From positions 310,001-374,000 of the forward strand of contig NZ_VCNI01000002.1 of NCBI RefSeq assembly GCF_005937185.1: 64,000 nt of DNA. Reading direction: 5' to 3'. Shown in pieces: positions 37,246 to 46,159 of the stretch (position 1 is the stretch's first letter; each line of letters starts with the position of its first letter). A program made the translations under genes and the position numbers. Under the pieces are notes generated by a model. That model saw nothing but the letters and a program-made list of their open reading frames with translations. It was not told where the DNA came from and ran no database searches. Source of the DNA: Flagellimonas algicola (GTDB lineage Bacteria; Bacteroidota; Bacteroidia; Flavobacteriales; Flavobacteriaceae).

Positions 37246-38175
37246 CTATTTTCCAAATTCCGAGAATACTTCCCGAACGTTGGACAAACTGATCTTCATA
37301 GCTTCCATAGGAGCCATGGTATGCGGGGTTTCATCATCCACCGCCTGCTCCAAGACCAGTGCAGGCCGTTGTCCGTTTTGAAGTAGTAAATCGGCAATAT
37401 GACCATAATCAATATCACCCTGCCCGAAGGTTTCTGCCCATACCCCATCAACAGTTTGTCTCAAGTGAAGCTCACCAATCCTGCCCACATAGGTCCCAAC
37501 AAGGTCGTACAGCGTCTGCAGCGAACCTGTGCCTTTATAAATCCAATCGGCATCTACACAAAGTCCCATATTTTCAGGTTGAGTACCATTTAAGGCATGT
37601 AGAAATTCCTTGGCATCGTTTTGCATTTCAATCTCATGATTGTGGAATAACATACGTATCCCCATTTTGCGAAATCCAGCCCCCAAAACATCAAGAGCCT
37701 TGGTTTGGATGATCAGTTCGTTATCCGTTTTATGTTCCACAGGACCCTCTTCCTTGGCTTCCGGATTCACCACAATAACATTTACTCCCATTTGCTTTAG
37801 CCGTTTTCCAATTTTTAGCAATTTAGAAATATGGCGTTCGGCCGTGTCTTCCAAATGCAAGGTTGGACTGGCAAACATGGAAATCGGTTTTAATTGTGCT
37901 TTTTGAATTTGGGAAAAGGTCTTCGGAAATCCCTGATGCATTTCCATAAGAACTTCCATACCATGCAAGGTGTTTGGCGCCAGCTTGTCCAGCGATTTGG
38001 CCAAATCCTTGTGCCACTCCTTCCCTTCCCTATCAAAATAGGTCAGCCAAGTAAATTCTTGGCAATATACTGGGAGTGCGCTGTCTTTTAAATTGTGGGA
38101 TATCGCATCCCAAGGAGCCATTAGGCCCAGGGCCGACACCATTGTTGCATTCTGGATAAATCTTCTTCTTTCCAT
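37246..38175 (-). CDS. TIM-barrel isomerase/lyase with Tat-type signal
   Basis: A 309-residue xylose-isomerase-like TIM barrel preceded by a twin-arginine-type leader (MERRRFIQNATMVSALGLMAP), so it is exported folded, unlike the cytoplasmic homologues at 0.6-3.1 kb. Metal ligands are plausible in FHNHEIEMQ, LCVDADWIYKG, LHLRQ and LVLEQ. Exported members of this superfamily next to DUF1080 proteins are 3-keto-glycoside lyases in the Bacteroides ketosugar pathway, cleaving the bond after C3 oxidation. The DUF1080 gene follows 2-26 nt downstream depending on its start. No Gfo/Idh dehydrogenase is adjacent, so the oxidation step must be encoded elsewhere. Confidence 0.82.
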   Translation of the reverse strand: MERRRFIQNATMVSALGLMAPWDAISHNLKDSALPVYCQEFTWLTYFDREGKEWHKDLAKSLDKLAPNTLHGMEVLMEMHQGFPKTFSQIQKAQLKPISMFASPTLHLEDTAERHISKLLKIGKRLKQMGVNVIVVNPEAKEEGPVEHKTDNELIIQTKALDVLGAGFRKMGIRMLFHNHEIEMQNDAKEFLHALNGTQPENMGLCVDADWIYKGTGSLQTLYDLVGTYVGRIGELHLRQTVDGVWAETFGQGDIDYGHIADLLLQNGQRPALVLEQAVDDETPHTMAPMEAMKISLSNVREVFSEFGK

Positions 38176-38224
38176 GATTATTATGTTGTTTCCAATTGCA
38201 GTTTAATACTATTGTACGGTTCGA

Positions 38225-38947
38225 TTATTTCTGCAGAATTGCATGGGCAAAACGCTGGGCCATCTTCTCACTTCCTTGCACATTTGGGTGCCAGGCATCT
38301 TCAAGGTCCGCAGCTGAAAATCCGGTATTGCAATCGACCAATACGATTGGTGATTGGTTTGTATTCAGCTCGTTGGCCAAATTGGACCATCGTCCATTAA
38401 TTTGGGCCACCAAATCATTTTGTGTTGGAAATTCGGTATTCAAAGGAATGATTTGCGCCAAAAGTATTTTTACATTGGAATTCTTGTTTCGAAGCGCTTG
38501 AATTATGGTACGCATACTTTGTTCCACATTTTCCAAGGTTGCGGCATCTTCAAAAATTACCTCAGCATCATTGGTGCCCAAATGCACCAGTACCACGTCT
38601 GGCGCAACCGCCAAGTCGTTCATCCAAGCATCAATCTGGTTATTGGCAATATCAATAGCGGTGATTCCGCTCACCGCTTGGTGTTTGTTATTAAATCCTT
38701 GCCCTTTATATCCCGGTAATCCATGGTCGGCATCACCACGATTCCCAATAAAAACGTGTTGATATTCGGCATCCACCAATTTCTTCCAAAGTGGATATCT
38801 ATAATATTCTCCTTCTGTAATGGAGTTGCCCAAGGAAAGGATTTTGACCGTTGTTGCCGTAGGCCCCGGTTCTTCTCTACTTAATTTCTTGTCTGTGGAA
38901 CAATTCAGTAAAAAGAACACAGACAAAACGTAAACTAACTTCTCCAT
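38225..38947 (-). CDS. SGNH/GDSL hydrolase lipoprotein (probable carbohydrate esterase)
   Basis: A 240-residue lipoprotein (Cys16, LLNC) with all SGNH blocks: SLGNSITEG (Ser), FIGNRGDADHG (Gly region), HLGTNDAE (Asn) and DAWHPNVQG (Asp-His). This compact form resembles carbohydrate esterases that remove acetyl groups from polysaccharides. It sits between the sulfatase (15 nt upstream) and the TIM-barrel gene. The operon would therefore remove sulfate and acyl decorations before backbone attack. It is not closely similar to the longer SGNH protein at 22-24 kb. Esterase activity is inferred from the family. Confidence 0.86.
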   Translation of the reverse strand: MEKLVYVLSVFFLLNCSTDKKLSREEPGPTATTVKILSLGNSITEGEYYRYPLWKKLVDAEYQHVFIGNRGDADHGLPGYKGQGFNNKHQAVSGITAIDIANNQIDAWMNDLAVAPDVVLVHLGTNDAEVIFEDAATLENVEQSMRTIIQALRNKNSNVKILLAQIIPLNTEFPTQNDLVAQINGRWSNLANELNTNQSPIVLVDCNTGFSAADLEDAWHPNVQGSEKMAQRFAHAILQK

Positions 38948-38962
38948 AGGGCCTTTGGTTTT

Positions 38963-40471
38963 TTATCTTGGTCTAGAGCTTCCCTTTCTATTCACATCCC
39001 AAAACAGCTTGGATAGCGCTTGGACAATTTCCGGATGCTGATTCATTAGGTTATTGGTTTCCGCCAAATCATCCGCAAGATTATAAAGGGCAGTGGGCTT
39101 AAAATGTTCTTCAGTAGCCTCTTCTATAGATTCTTCCAAATCGAAAACGAGTTTCCAATCCCCTTTTCGGGTAGCGTACCCCAAATGAATATAAGAATCC
39201 CGAACAGGGCCATTCGATTGCTCACCATATAAAACTGGGGCAAAATCAAAACTGTCCGGCGCATCATCATCGCCCAAGGACGATTCCAGCACACTAGCCA
39301 AGGTGGCATATAAATCAACTTGACTTATCAATTCGTTACTTACCGAATTGGATTTTATTTTGTTCGGCCACTTTACGATAAATGGCACGCGGTGACCTCC
39401 TTCTTCTATCCAACCTTTATATCCTTTTAGGTTTCCGGCGGATTTATGTCCATCATAAGATTCCCTGGGGCCATTGTCACTAGTAAAAATTACAATGGTG
39501 TTGTCCTCGACCCCCAAGTCCTCGATGGTTTTGGTAATCTGACCAACGCAATAGTCGGTTAGAACAACCAAATCCCCTCTTGGGCCTGCATTGGATTTTC
39601 CTTTAACAAATTCAGCAGGTGACCACGGAATGTGGGGTAAGGAAAGTGGCAAATACACAAAGAAGGGTTTTTCTTCCGCCACCGTGCGCTTCATAAACTG
39701 AATTGCTCGATTGGTGAATGTTGTATCTGCTTTTTCATGCTCCCAATCATGTGCTGCCAGCACATCTTTGTAGTGGGTTTCCTTGGTCTGCCAGTTAAAA
39801 TCACCAGGTACGTTGATGTCTTTAAGTTCTTTTAGAGGCAAGCCATGCAGCTTGTTTCGATCAATAAAGGCGAATGGTGAATCGTCGCTGGTGCAGCCTG
39901 ATGTGCCAAAAAAATAATCAAATCCTTGATCCATTGGAGTCGAAATTAGGGGCGCTTCAAAATCTACATTGGATTCCTCCGGCTCTGCGTTTGGATCTTT
40001 AAATGTCCAATCCATCCCCACGTGCCATTTCCCTATAGCTGCGGTCTTATACCCGTTGTCCTGAAATAAGTTCCCCAAGGTATTTTCGTCTTTTGCAATA
40101 ATCGGTGCCCCATACCCTTCTTGCAGTTCCACAGTATTGGTGGATCGCCAACAATAATTCCCTGTCAAAATGCTGTAACGGGATGGTGTACAATAGGATG
40201 CCGGGCTGTGGGCATCTGTAAATTTCATGCCTTCAGATGCCAGTTGGTCTATATGGGGCGTGTTTATTTTTGATTCAGCATAGTAACTGCTTACATCCCC
40301 GTATCCCAAATCATCTGCATAGATGATGATCACATTGGGTTTGCTAGCGACCTTATTGATCGTTACTTCTTCCTGAGTCTTTTTGTCATTGCTCTTTTTG
40401 CACGAATGCACTTGTGTAAAAACCGCAATTACCAAGAGGGTTTGAAACATGCATTTCATTCTTAATTTCAT
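38963..40471 (-). CDS. S1-family sulfatase lipoprotein
   Basis: A 502-residue type I (formylglycine) sulfatase with lipobox Cys24 (VHSC). The maturation motif is CTPSR at Cys94 (ASYCTPSRYSILTG). Metal-binding Asp residues occur in IIYADDLGYGD (53-54) and FTSDNGPRE, and a substrate-site His/Lys in GKWHVGMDW. It removes sulfate esters from glycans in the periplasm or at the surface. The target position and sugar cannot be read. An anaerobic or aerobic formylglycine-generating enzyme is needed and is not encoded in the window. It starts 10 nt after the ROK gene, so regulator and sulfatase are co-transcribed. Confidence 0.93.
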   Translation of the reverse strand: MKLRMKCMFQTLLVIAVFTQVHSCKKSNDKKTQEEVTINKVASKPNVIIIYADDLGYGDVSSYYAESKINTPHIDQLASEGMKFTDAHSPASYCTPSRYSILTGNYCWRSTNTVELQEGYGAPIIAKDENTLGNLFQDNGYKTAAIGKWHVGMDWTFKDPNAEPEESNVDFEAPLISTPMDQGFDYFFGTSGCTSDDSPFAFIDRNKLHGLPLKELKDINVPGDFNWQTKETHYKDVLAAHDWEHEKADTTFTNRAIQFMKRTVAEEKPFFVYLPLSLPHIPWSPAEFVKGKSNAGPRGDLVVLTDYCVGQITKTIEDLGVEDNTIVIFTSDNGPRESYDGHKSAGNLKGYKGWIEEGGHRVPFIVKWPNKIKSNSVSNELISQVDLYATLASVLESSLGDDDAPDSFDFAPVLYGEQSNGPVRDSYIHLGYATRKGDWKLVFDLEESIEEATEEHFKPTALYNLADDLAETNNLMNQHPEIVQALSKLFWDVNRKGSSRPR

Positions 40472-40481
40472 TTACTTGTTT

Positions 40482-41726
40482 TTAGTCTTGACTATTCCCA
40501 ATCTTTAGATTGAGCACCTTATTTAAGATAAGGGAGAAGGCACCCATCAGAGCAGCATTCTCCCCAAAAGTCGATTCCAAAATCTGGATTTCCCTATTTA
40601 ATTTCCCCATCGCATGTTTCTCCAGTTCAACCTTTAGTTTGTCCGTTAAAAACTCCTTGGCCCCGGTAAGCCCCCCAGATAAAACGATGCATTCCGGATT
40701 GAACAGTTTGACCATGGTGTCAACACCAATTCCAAGATAGGATACAGCCTTATCGTATATTTCCAAAGCAATCGGGTCACCCGCCATGGCCGCTTTAGTT
40801 ACCATTTTAGCGTCTACCTCCCCAGCATTGGACTTTACCATTTTTGCCAATAATCCAGGTTCGTTGGACTCCCTTAGTCTTTTGCTGGCCATTTGGGCTA
40901 TGCCATAACCCGAGGATAAGGCCTCCAGGGTACCCGAAAGCCCAGACCGCCCTTCTGACGCTATATTTTGGTCCACAATGATATGCCCCAACTCCCCGGC
41001 ATAACCGTCCACACCGGAAAAAGGTTTTCCTTTGGCAATAATCCCGGCTCCAATTCCATAGCCCAAGTTCACGGTAATAAAGTTTTGGCAGTCCTTGCCA
41101 ATCCCATACCACAACTCGCCTAGGGCTGTTAAGCGCGAAACATTATCATAGAACACTGGTAAATTGGTAAGCTGTTTGAGCGATTCCCGAACATTTACAT
41201 TTTTCCATTTAAAAACTGGGGAATATTCCACTATCCCTGAGTTCTTATTGACCAATCCAGCAACGGCAAGTCCCACGCCCAATACATCTTTTCCCTTAGC
41301 CAGTTCACGGGATGTTAAACTATCAATTAGCCCACCAATCTGCTCCATGACCTTATCAAAACCTTTATCTATCTTGGTAGGAATTTCCCGTTCCATGATA
41401 AATTCACCATCCAAATTGGAAAGGACACCTCGTATAAAAGTGGTTCCCAAATCGATACCCACCACATAGTTCTCCTTGGAATTAAATTGTAGGATCTTTG
41501 GCCTTCTTCCACCACTTGATTCTCCTTTTCCAATAATGGAAACCAGTTTTTCCTTATTGATCAAATCATCGGAAATCCTGGTAACGGTCGGTGCGCTTAG
41601 CCCAGTTCGTTTGACAATTTCCGCCCTACTTATTTTCCCTTCGTTCCTGATGAGATGTAGGATCCTGATTTTGTTTAATCTATTGATATATATGGAATTA
41701 CCGACCGGTAATTTTTTATCACTCAT
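40482..41726 (-). CDS. ROK-family transcriptional regulator 1
   Basis: A 414-residue ROK (NagC/XylR type) regulator: N-terminal winged helix (about 15-75; RAEIVKRTGLSAPTVTRISDDL) joined to a sugar-kinase-like domain (GIDLGTTFIRG). The recognition helix LSAPTVTRI is identical to that of the paralogue at 47.7 kb. The Cys-rich zinc motif common in ROK proteins is absent: after GELGHIIVD come Ser, Gly and Leu where CxCGxxGCxE is expected. It probably senses a sugar or phosphosugar and represses catabolic genes. Operators of NagC, Mlc and XylR are AT-rich palindromes resembling the repeated sites at 8.7-34 kb. It heads the sulfatase operon. Confidence 0.9.
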   Translation of the reverse strand: MSDKKLPVGNSIYINRLNKIRILHLIRNEGKISRAEIVKRTGLSAPTVTRISDDLINKEKLVSIIGKGESSGGRRPKILQFNSKENYVVGIDLGTTFIRGVLSNLDGEFIMEREIPTKIDKGFDKVMEQIGGLIDSLTSRELAKGKDVLGVGLAVAGLVNKNSGIVEYSPVFKWKNVNVRESLKQLTNLPVFYDNVSRLTALGELWYGIGKDCQNFITVNLGYGIGAGIIAKGKPFSGVDGYAGELGHIIVDQNIASEGRSGLSGTLEALSSGYGIAQMASKRLRESNEPGLLAKMVKSNAGEVDAKMVTKAAMAGDPIALEIYDKAVSYLGIGVDTMVKLFNPECIVLSGGLTGAKEFLTDKLKVELEKHAMGKLNREIQILESTFGENAALMGAFSLILNKVLNLKIGNSQD

Positions 41727-41849
41727 ATGCTATAGTTTTATTTACTCTTGAAACCTGAATCAAAAGCTTGGTCAAAATCCCGTTTTCCGATTCAGTTACT
41801 AACAGCAAGTGAGGTTGTATTTCATGGGGTTTTGAACGTGCGACAATAC

Positions 41850-43010
41850 TTAATAAGAGGCTTTTACCAGCTCAATCATTTCGGCTTTAGTAGCCACTTT
41901 TGGATTGGATTCATAATCTGGTAATACCATACATTGTTCTGCCAAAGCTTCAATTTCAGCTTCCGGCATGTTTACATCGCTCAATTTTTTATAGAGACCG
42001 ATCTTTTTCAAAAACTTGATCACCGCACTTTCGGCATGTTTTGAAGCTTCTTCCAGACTTAGTCCTTTCAGATCGGAATCAAAAAGTTGGGCCATCCGTC
42101 CGTACTGCTCGGGAGCAGAATCAGCGGTAAACCTTGTACAGGCAGGATAAACGATTGCCAAGGATTCACCATGGGCCACATGCGGATACATTCCCCCAAT
42201 GGCCATTCCCATTCCGTGCGGCAAAGTCACCCCAGCACTGGCAATACATAAACCTGCCAAGGTATCTGCCCAAGCCATTTTTTCTCGATACGCCACATTT
42301 TTTGGCTCGTCCAACACCTTTGGTAAAAATTCAGCAACATACTCAATGGCTTCCCATGCCAGCAAGTCCACATAGGCCCCGCGGTTGGGATGGATTGCAC
42401 TTTCAAATGCATGACAGAACACATCAAAACCAGTAGTTGCAGTCACAAATCTCGGCAAGGTGGTCATCAACTCCGGATCCACGATGCAAGCATCAGGGAA
42501 AATCAGAGGATGGTACAAAGCGCTTTTGTCCCTTTCCTCCGTATTGGTGATCACAGAAACTTGCGTTACCTGTGAGCCTGTACCAGAGGTACTGCTAATG
42601 CTCACAATGGGCAGTGTTTTTTCTGTGGGCGGCTTTTTATAGAACAGATAATCCCAGGCACTCCCTTCGTGCGAGGCCTCAACTGCAATGGCCTTGGCTG
42701 CATCCATGCTGGATCCTCCACCAAGTCCCAAAATCACGTCCGCCCTGTGTTCAATGGCCATTTTGGCCCCTTCGGCACTAACCTCCGTAGTTGGGTTGGG
42801 AATGACCTGATCATAATGAGCCACCGAAATCCCGGCATCTTCTAGCAGCTGTTTTACCTTATTGTACATGGGCAAAGTAGCCTCCACCGCAGGGGTAGTA
42901 ACCACTAGACATCTTGTTCCATATTTCTTGACAACCTCACCAACTTCGTTCACTTTTCCTGAACCAAATATGATTTCCGTAGGTTGATGGTATGTAAATG
43001 ATTTCATCAT
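41850..43010 (-). CDS. Iron-containing alcohol dehydrogenase
   Basis: A 386-residue group III Fe-ADH. The NAD-binding GGGSSMDAAKA and metal ligands in FDVFCHAFES (Asp, His), LPHGMGMAIGG (His) and HVAHGESLA (His) are intact. Family members include lactaldehyde reductase (FucO), which makes 1,2-propanediol during fucose or rhamnose breakdown, and other small-alcohol dehydrogenases. Given fucosidases and a rhamnose/fucose-type mutarotase in the window, lactaldehyde reduction is a reasonable guess, though no aldolase is present here. It lies 35 nt downstream of the Zn-ADH on the same strand. Confidence 0.9.
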   Translation of the reverse strand: MMKSFTYHQPTEIIFGSGKVNEVGEVVKKYGTRCLVVTTPAVEATLPMYNKVKQLLEDAGISVAHYDQVIPNPTTEVSAEGAKMAIEHRADVILGLGGGSSMDAAKAIAVEASHEGSAWDYLFYKKPPTEKTLPIVSISSTSGTGSQVTQVSVITNTEERDKSALYHPLIFPDACIVDPELMTTLPRFVTATTGFDVFCHAFESAIHPNRGAYVDLLAWEAIEYVAEFLPKVLDEPKNVAYREKMAWADTLAGLCIASAGVTLPHGMGMAIGGMYPHVAHGESLAIVYPACTRFTADSAPEQYGRMAQLFDSDLKGLSLEEASKHAESAVIKFLKKIGLYKKLSDVNMPEAEIEALAEQCMVLPDYESNPKVATKAEMIELVKASY

Positions 43011-43045
43011 AAATTGAATGATTTGAATGTGTTTATTGCGTATTG

Positions 43046-44065
43046 TTATAAATCGATGATCACCTTTAGCGTCTCATCTCCTTGTTTGTCTATGTATTTA
43101 TAGGCGTCCAAATAGGATTCGAAGGGGAAATTTTTCGTAATCAAGGGTGCGGTACTAATTTCACCACTTTCAATGTATTTAACCGCTTCTTCATAGTCGG
43201 AATGTTTGTACATCAAAGTTCCTATGAGTGATAGCTCCCTATCTCCCAATATGGAAACATCCACCCTGGGTTTGTCCCCATACACGGCAACAGCCACCAC
43301 ATCACCACCTTTGTTGATGTTTTGGATAAGTTGATCTAAGGCGATTTCCACCCCTGCACATTCAAATCCCACATCAAAACCTTCGGAACCAAATGCGCGA
43401 TCAACGCCCTTAGCCAAGCTTTCCGTTTTGGGATTGCTGACGTGTTCAATTCCGCAATCCTTGGCCTTGTCCAACCTATAGTCACTTAAATCCGTGATCA
43501 AGACATTGGCACCTCTGATCTGTGCAAACTGGGCCACCAAATTTCCAATGGGTCCAGCACCGGTCACGACCACATTTTTTCCTTTTAAATTCCTGGCTTT
43601 TAGGGTACAATGAGCTGCAACAGCGGTAGGTTCTACCAATGCTCCCATTTCAAACGACATTCCATCGGCCAGCTTGATCAAACGGTCTTCTGGAAGGATA
43701 AAAAAGTCTTGGGCAACCCCTGGGGTTTGAAAACCTTCCACTTTAAGCACATCACAGATATTATAATCTCCCCTTAAACACGGGCCACAAACACCGCAGA
43801 TCAATTGAGGTCTTGCAGTTACCTTATCACCTATTTTGACCTTGTTGACCTTGGCCCCAACTTGAACCACCTTCCCACTATATTCATGTCCTTGGATCAC
43901 AGGGTAGGGCGTAAATGGATGCTTTCCATGATACACGTGAATATCACTTCCACATACCCCAATTTTCTTCACTTCAATCAAAACTTCCGAATCATCGGAC
44001 AACATAGGCTTCTCAACTTCATGTATATCTATCGTGCCAGGTTTTGGCATCACCGCTTGTCTCAT
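43046..44065 (-). CDS. Zinc-binding alcohol (polyol/sugar) dehydrogenase
   Basis: A 339-residue medium-chain dehydrogenase. Catalytic zinc ligands are in GVCGSDIHVYHGKH (Cys) and GHEYSG (His, Glu). The structural zinc site has four Cys in CGVCGPCLRGDYNIC. The Rossmann motif is VVTGAGPIGNLV. It resembles sorbitol/threonine-type dehydrogenases that oxidise polyols or aldoses such as L-fucose or galactitol; the exact substrate is unknown. It lies between the symporter and the Fe-ADH in a same-strand cluster, suggesting the first intracellular step after uptake. A TAAGT-containing stretch upstream (44086-44090) does not have the spacing of the shared operator. Confidence 0.9.
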   Translation of the reverse strand: MRQAVMPKPGTIDIHEVEKPMLSDDSEVLIEVKKIGVCGSDIHVYHGKHPFTPYPVIQGHEYSGKVVQVGAKVNKVKIGDKVTARPQLICGVCGPCLRGDYNICDVLKVEGFQTPGVAQDFFILPEDRLIKLADGMSFEMGALVEPTAVAAHCTLKARNLKGKNVVVTGAGPIGNLVAQFAQIRGANVLITDLSDYRLDKAKDCGIEHVSNPKTESLAKGVDRAFGSEGFDVGFECAGVEIALDQLIQNINKGGDVVAVAVYGDKPRVDVSILGDRELSLIGTLMYKHSDYEEAVKYIESGEISTAPLITKNFPFESYLDAYKYIDKQGDETLKVIIDL

Positions 44066-44128
44066 TATTTCTTTTTTATAGTTAGTAAGTTACTTTTATA
44101 TTCTTATTTCAACACCTAATGTTCTATC

Positions 44129-45748
44129 CTATTCAAAAATGGAGTACAGTATAATTATGACCAATAATAGCAGACCAGCAAGAACCCTAACATCTTTCCA
44201 ACTTTCCACTTTTCCACTGATAACCTCCCGTGGATTCCTGAATGTCGTTTCCGCTATTTGGGCGTCATCTGGTTTAGGTGTGACCAAACTTAGCGCCACA
44301 AACAAAATGCAGCAAAGACAAAACATCCACCACGTGCGCATCAAGAATGCTATTCCCAAACCGTCTGTGATATATCTATAACCGCTTACCGGGGCGAAAT
44401 CCAATAAGAATAGAACCACCCCTAAAACAAAACCGATCAACAGCGTATAAAATGCAGCATCCTTACTTCCTCTTCGATAAAAGGCCCCTAAAAGAAATAC
44501 AGCTGAAATCGGCGGAGCCAAGGCTCCTGCCATATCATTTATCGCTTGAAATATGCTTCCGAACTTACCCCCTTGGGTGGACCATAAAATAGCAACAAGC
44601 ATGACCACCACAGCGGTAATCCTACCAATCCGCACTTGCTTTTTATCCGATACTTCGGGATTGATCCGTTTAACGATATCCAAAGCCACCAGGGAAGAAC
44701 AACTATTAAGTGCCGCAGCAATGGTGCTCATCAAAGCTGCCAGTAGTGCTGCCGCAAAAACCCCTTTAAGCCCTACCGGCAGCAAACGGTCAATTAATAC
44801 CGGAAGCGTTTCGATCGGAGCTGAAATATGGTCTTTGAACAACACATAGGCTAGTGCCCCTGGCAATACCAGAATAAAAGCTGGAAGTATCTTGAGGAGA
44901 CCGGCGAACAAGGGGCCGTACTGTGCATCGTTCTGGGTTTTGGCCCCCAAGACTCTTTGCACTATGGTCTGATCAGTGCACCAATACCAAATCCCCAAGA
45001 CAGGATATCCCAAGAAAAATGCATACCATGAATATCCCTTGGTCCGTGCAATTTCAGAGTCAGGAGCATGCAACATCTCCAATTGTCCGGGCTTCATTGC
45101 CGCTTTAAGCTCCTCAAAATTGGAAATGCCGGTATCACCAACCGCATAAATTGCTAAAACTGTCAATATTATGGATCCCAGCAACAAAATAATCGTTTGA
45201 ATATTTTCCGTCACCACTACCGCCTTCAGTCCACCTGCCACGGTATAAATTGCCGTTATGGCCGAAATGACTATGATAGAAACATACATGTTTACCCCAT
45301 AAAACTTTTCAAAAACGCTTGCCCCGGCATACAAGCTCATACCTATATGAATAAACAAGGCCCCAATAATGGCCATAAAAGCCAACAAGGTCCTTGATCT
45401 GGAATCGAAACGTCTCTCTAGAAATTCCGGCAATGTGGAAATCTTGGTCTTAAAATAAAAGGGGGCAAAAACCAATCCTAGTAGAATCAATGTAAATGCG
45501 GCCATCCATTCATAATTCCCGGCAACCAGCCCGATATCAAAACCGTCTGCTGCCAGACCTGTTAAGTGAATGGTTGAAATATTGGATGCAAACAATGCCG
45601 CTCCAATGGTTGCCCAACCCAGACCCCGGCCTGCCAAAAAGTAGCCTTCCCCCGTCATTTTCATTTTTCGGGTCGCGAAAAGCCCCACCAAAACGATTCC
45701 AACTAAATAGGCTACGATTATTGCCGAATCCAAAAAAGAAATTTCCAT
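44129..45748 (-). CDS. Sodium/solute symporter (SSS/SGLT family) for sugar uptake
   Basis: A 539-residue inner-membrane protein with about 14 hydrophobic helices and SSS landmarks: GEGYFLAGRGLGWATIGAALFASNIST, TLPEFLERRFDSRSR, SWYAFFLGYPVLGIWYWCTDQTIVQR and LAALMSTIAAALNS. Relatives in polysaccharide loci carry monosaccharides (fucose, galactose, rhamnose) with sodium, which suits a marine habitat. It heads a same-strand series of symporter, Zn-ADH, Fe-ADH, ROK, sulfatase, SGNH, TIM barrel and DUF1080. It is divergent from the PfkB kinase across 285-411 nt. Confidence 0.93.
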   Translation of the reverse strand: MEISFLDSAIIVAYLVGIVLVGLFATRKMKMTGEGYFLAGRGLGWATIGAALFASNISTIHLTGLAADGFDIGLVAGNYEWMAAFTLILLGLVFAPFYFKTKISTLPEFLERRFDSRSRTLLAFMAIIGALFIHIGMSLYAGASVFEKFYGVNMYVSIIVISAITAIYTVAGGLKAVVVTENIQTIILLLGSIILTVLAIYAVGDTGISNFEELKAAMKPGQLEMLHAPDSEIARTKGYSWYAFFLGYPVLGIWYWCTDQTIVQRVLGAKTQNDAQYGPLFAGLLKILPAFILVLPGALAYVLFKDHISAPIETLPVLIDRLLPVGLKGVFAAALLAALMSTIAAALNSCSSLVALDIVKRINPEVSDKKQVRIGRITAVVVMLVAILWSTQGGKFGSIFQAINDMAGALAPPISAVFLLGAFYRRGSKDAAFYTLLIGFVLGVVLFLLDFAPVSGYRYITDGLGIAFLMRTWWMFCLCCILFVALSLVTPKPDDAQIAETTFRNPREVISGKVESWKDVRVLAGLLLLVIIILYSIFE

Positions 45749-46159
45749 GTATTTTATTTGGTTTAGTATTTCTTAATTCACAAGTAAGATCCAGATAATT
45801 GGTTAAACATTCTCAATTAACAACCAAGAAAACAGCATAAGCTCATTCTTGCGAATAAATATAGTTAAAATTATATTCTTTCTAAATTATCAAAAGTATT
45901 ATTATTTAATATCCTAAGACCCTGAAAACAAGACTTTACAGAACTTTTAATTTAGAAAACTTAACGATTTTCAAAAAATCAACCTTACAAATATAACTTT
46001 TTTACATACCTTTACAATGTTTTTGGAAAAATAATGGGAAATGAAGGTGTTATTGCACCTCATCCCTTTGATCAAACGGATAAAAATTCGTACAACCCAT
46101 ACTTAAATTTAAACTCCGGAGACCAACCAGTCGCCAGCTTGTCAATGCTATCTAAACCT

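Noticed and set aside
44086..44116. An eighth operator upstream of the Zn-ADH gene
   Set aside because: TAAGT and ACTTT are present, but no partner lies at the 15-nt spacing in either orientation.
45765..45789. An operator upstream of the symporter
   Set aside because: AGTAT-n15-TAAGA matches the pattern only weakly (two mismatches to sites 1 and 7), too little to claim.
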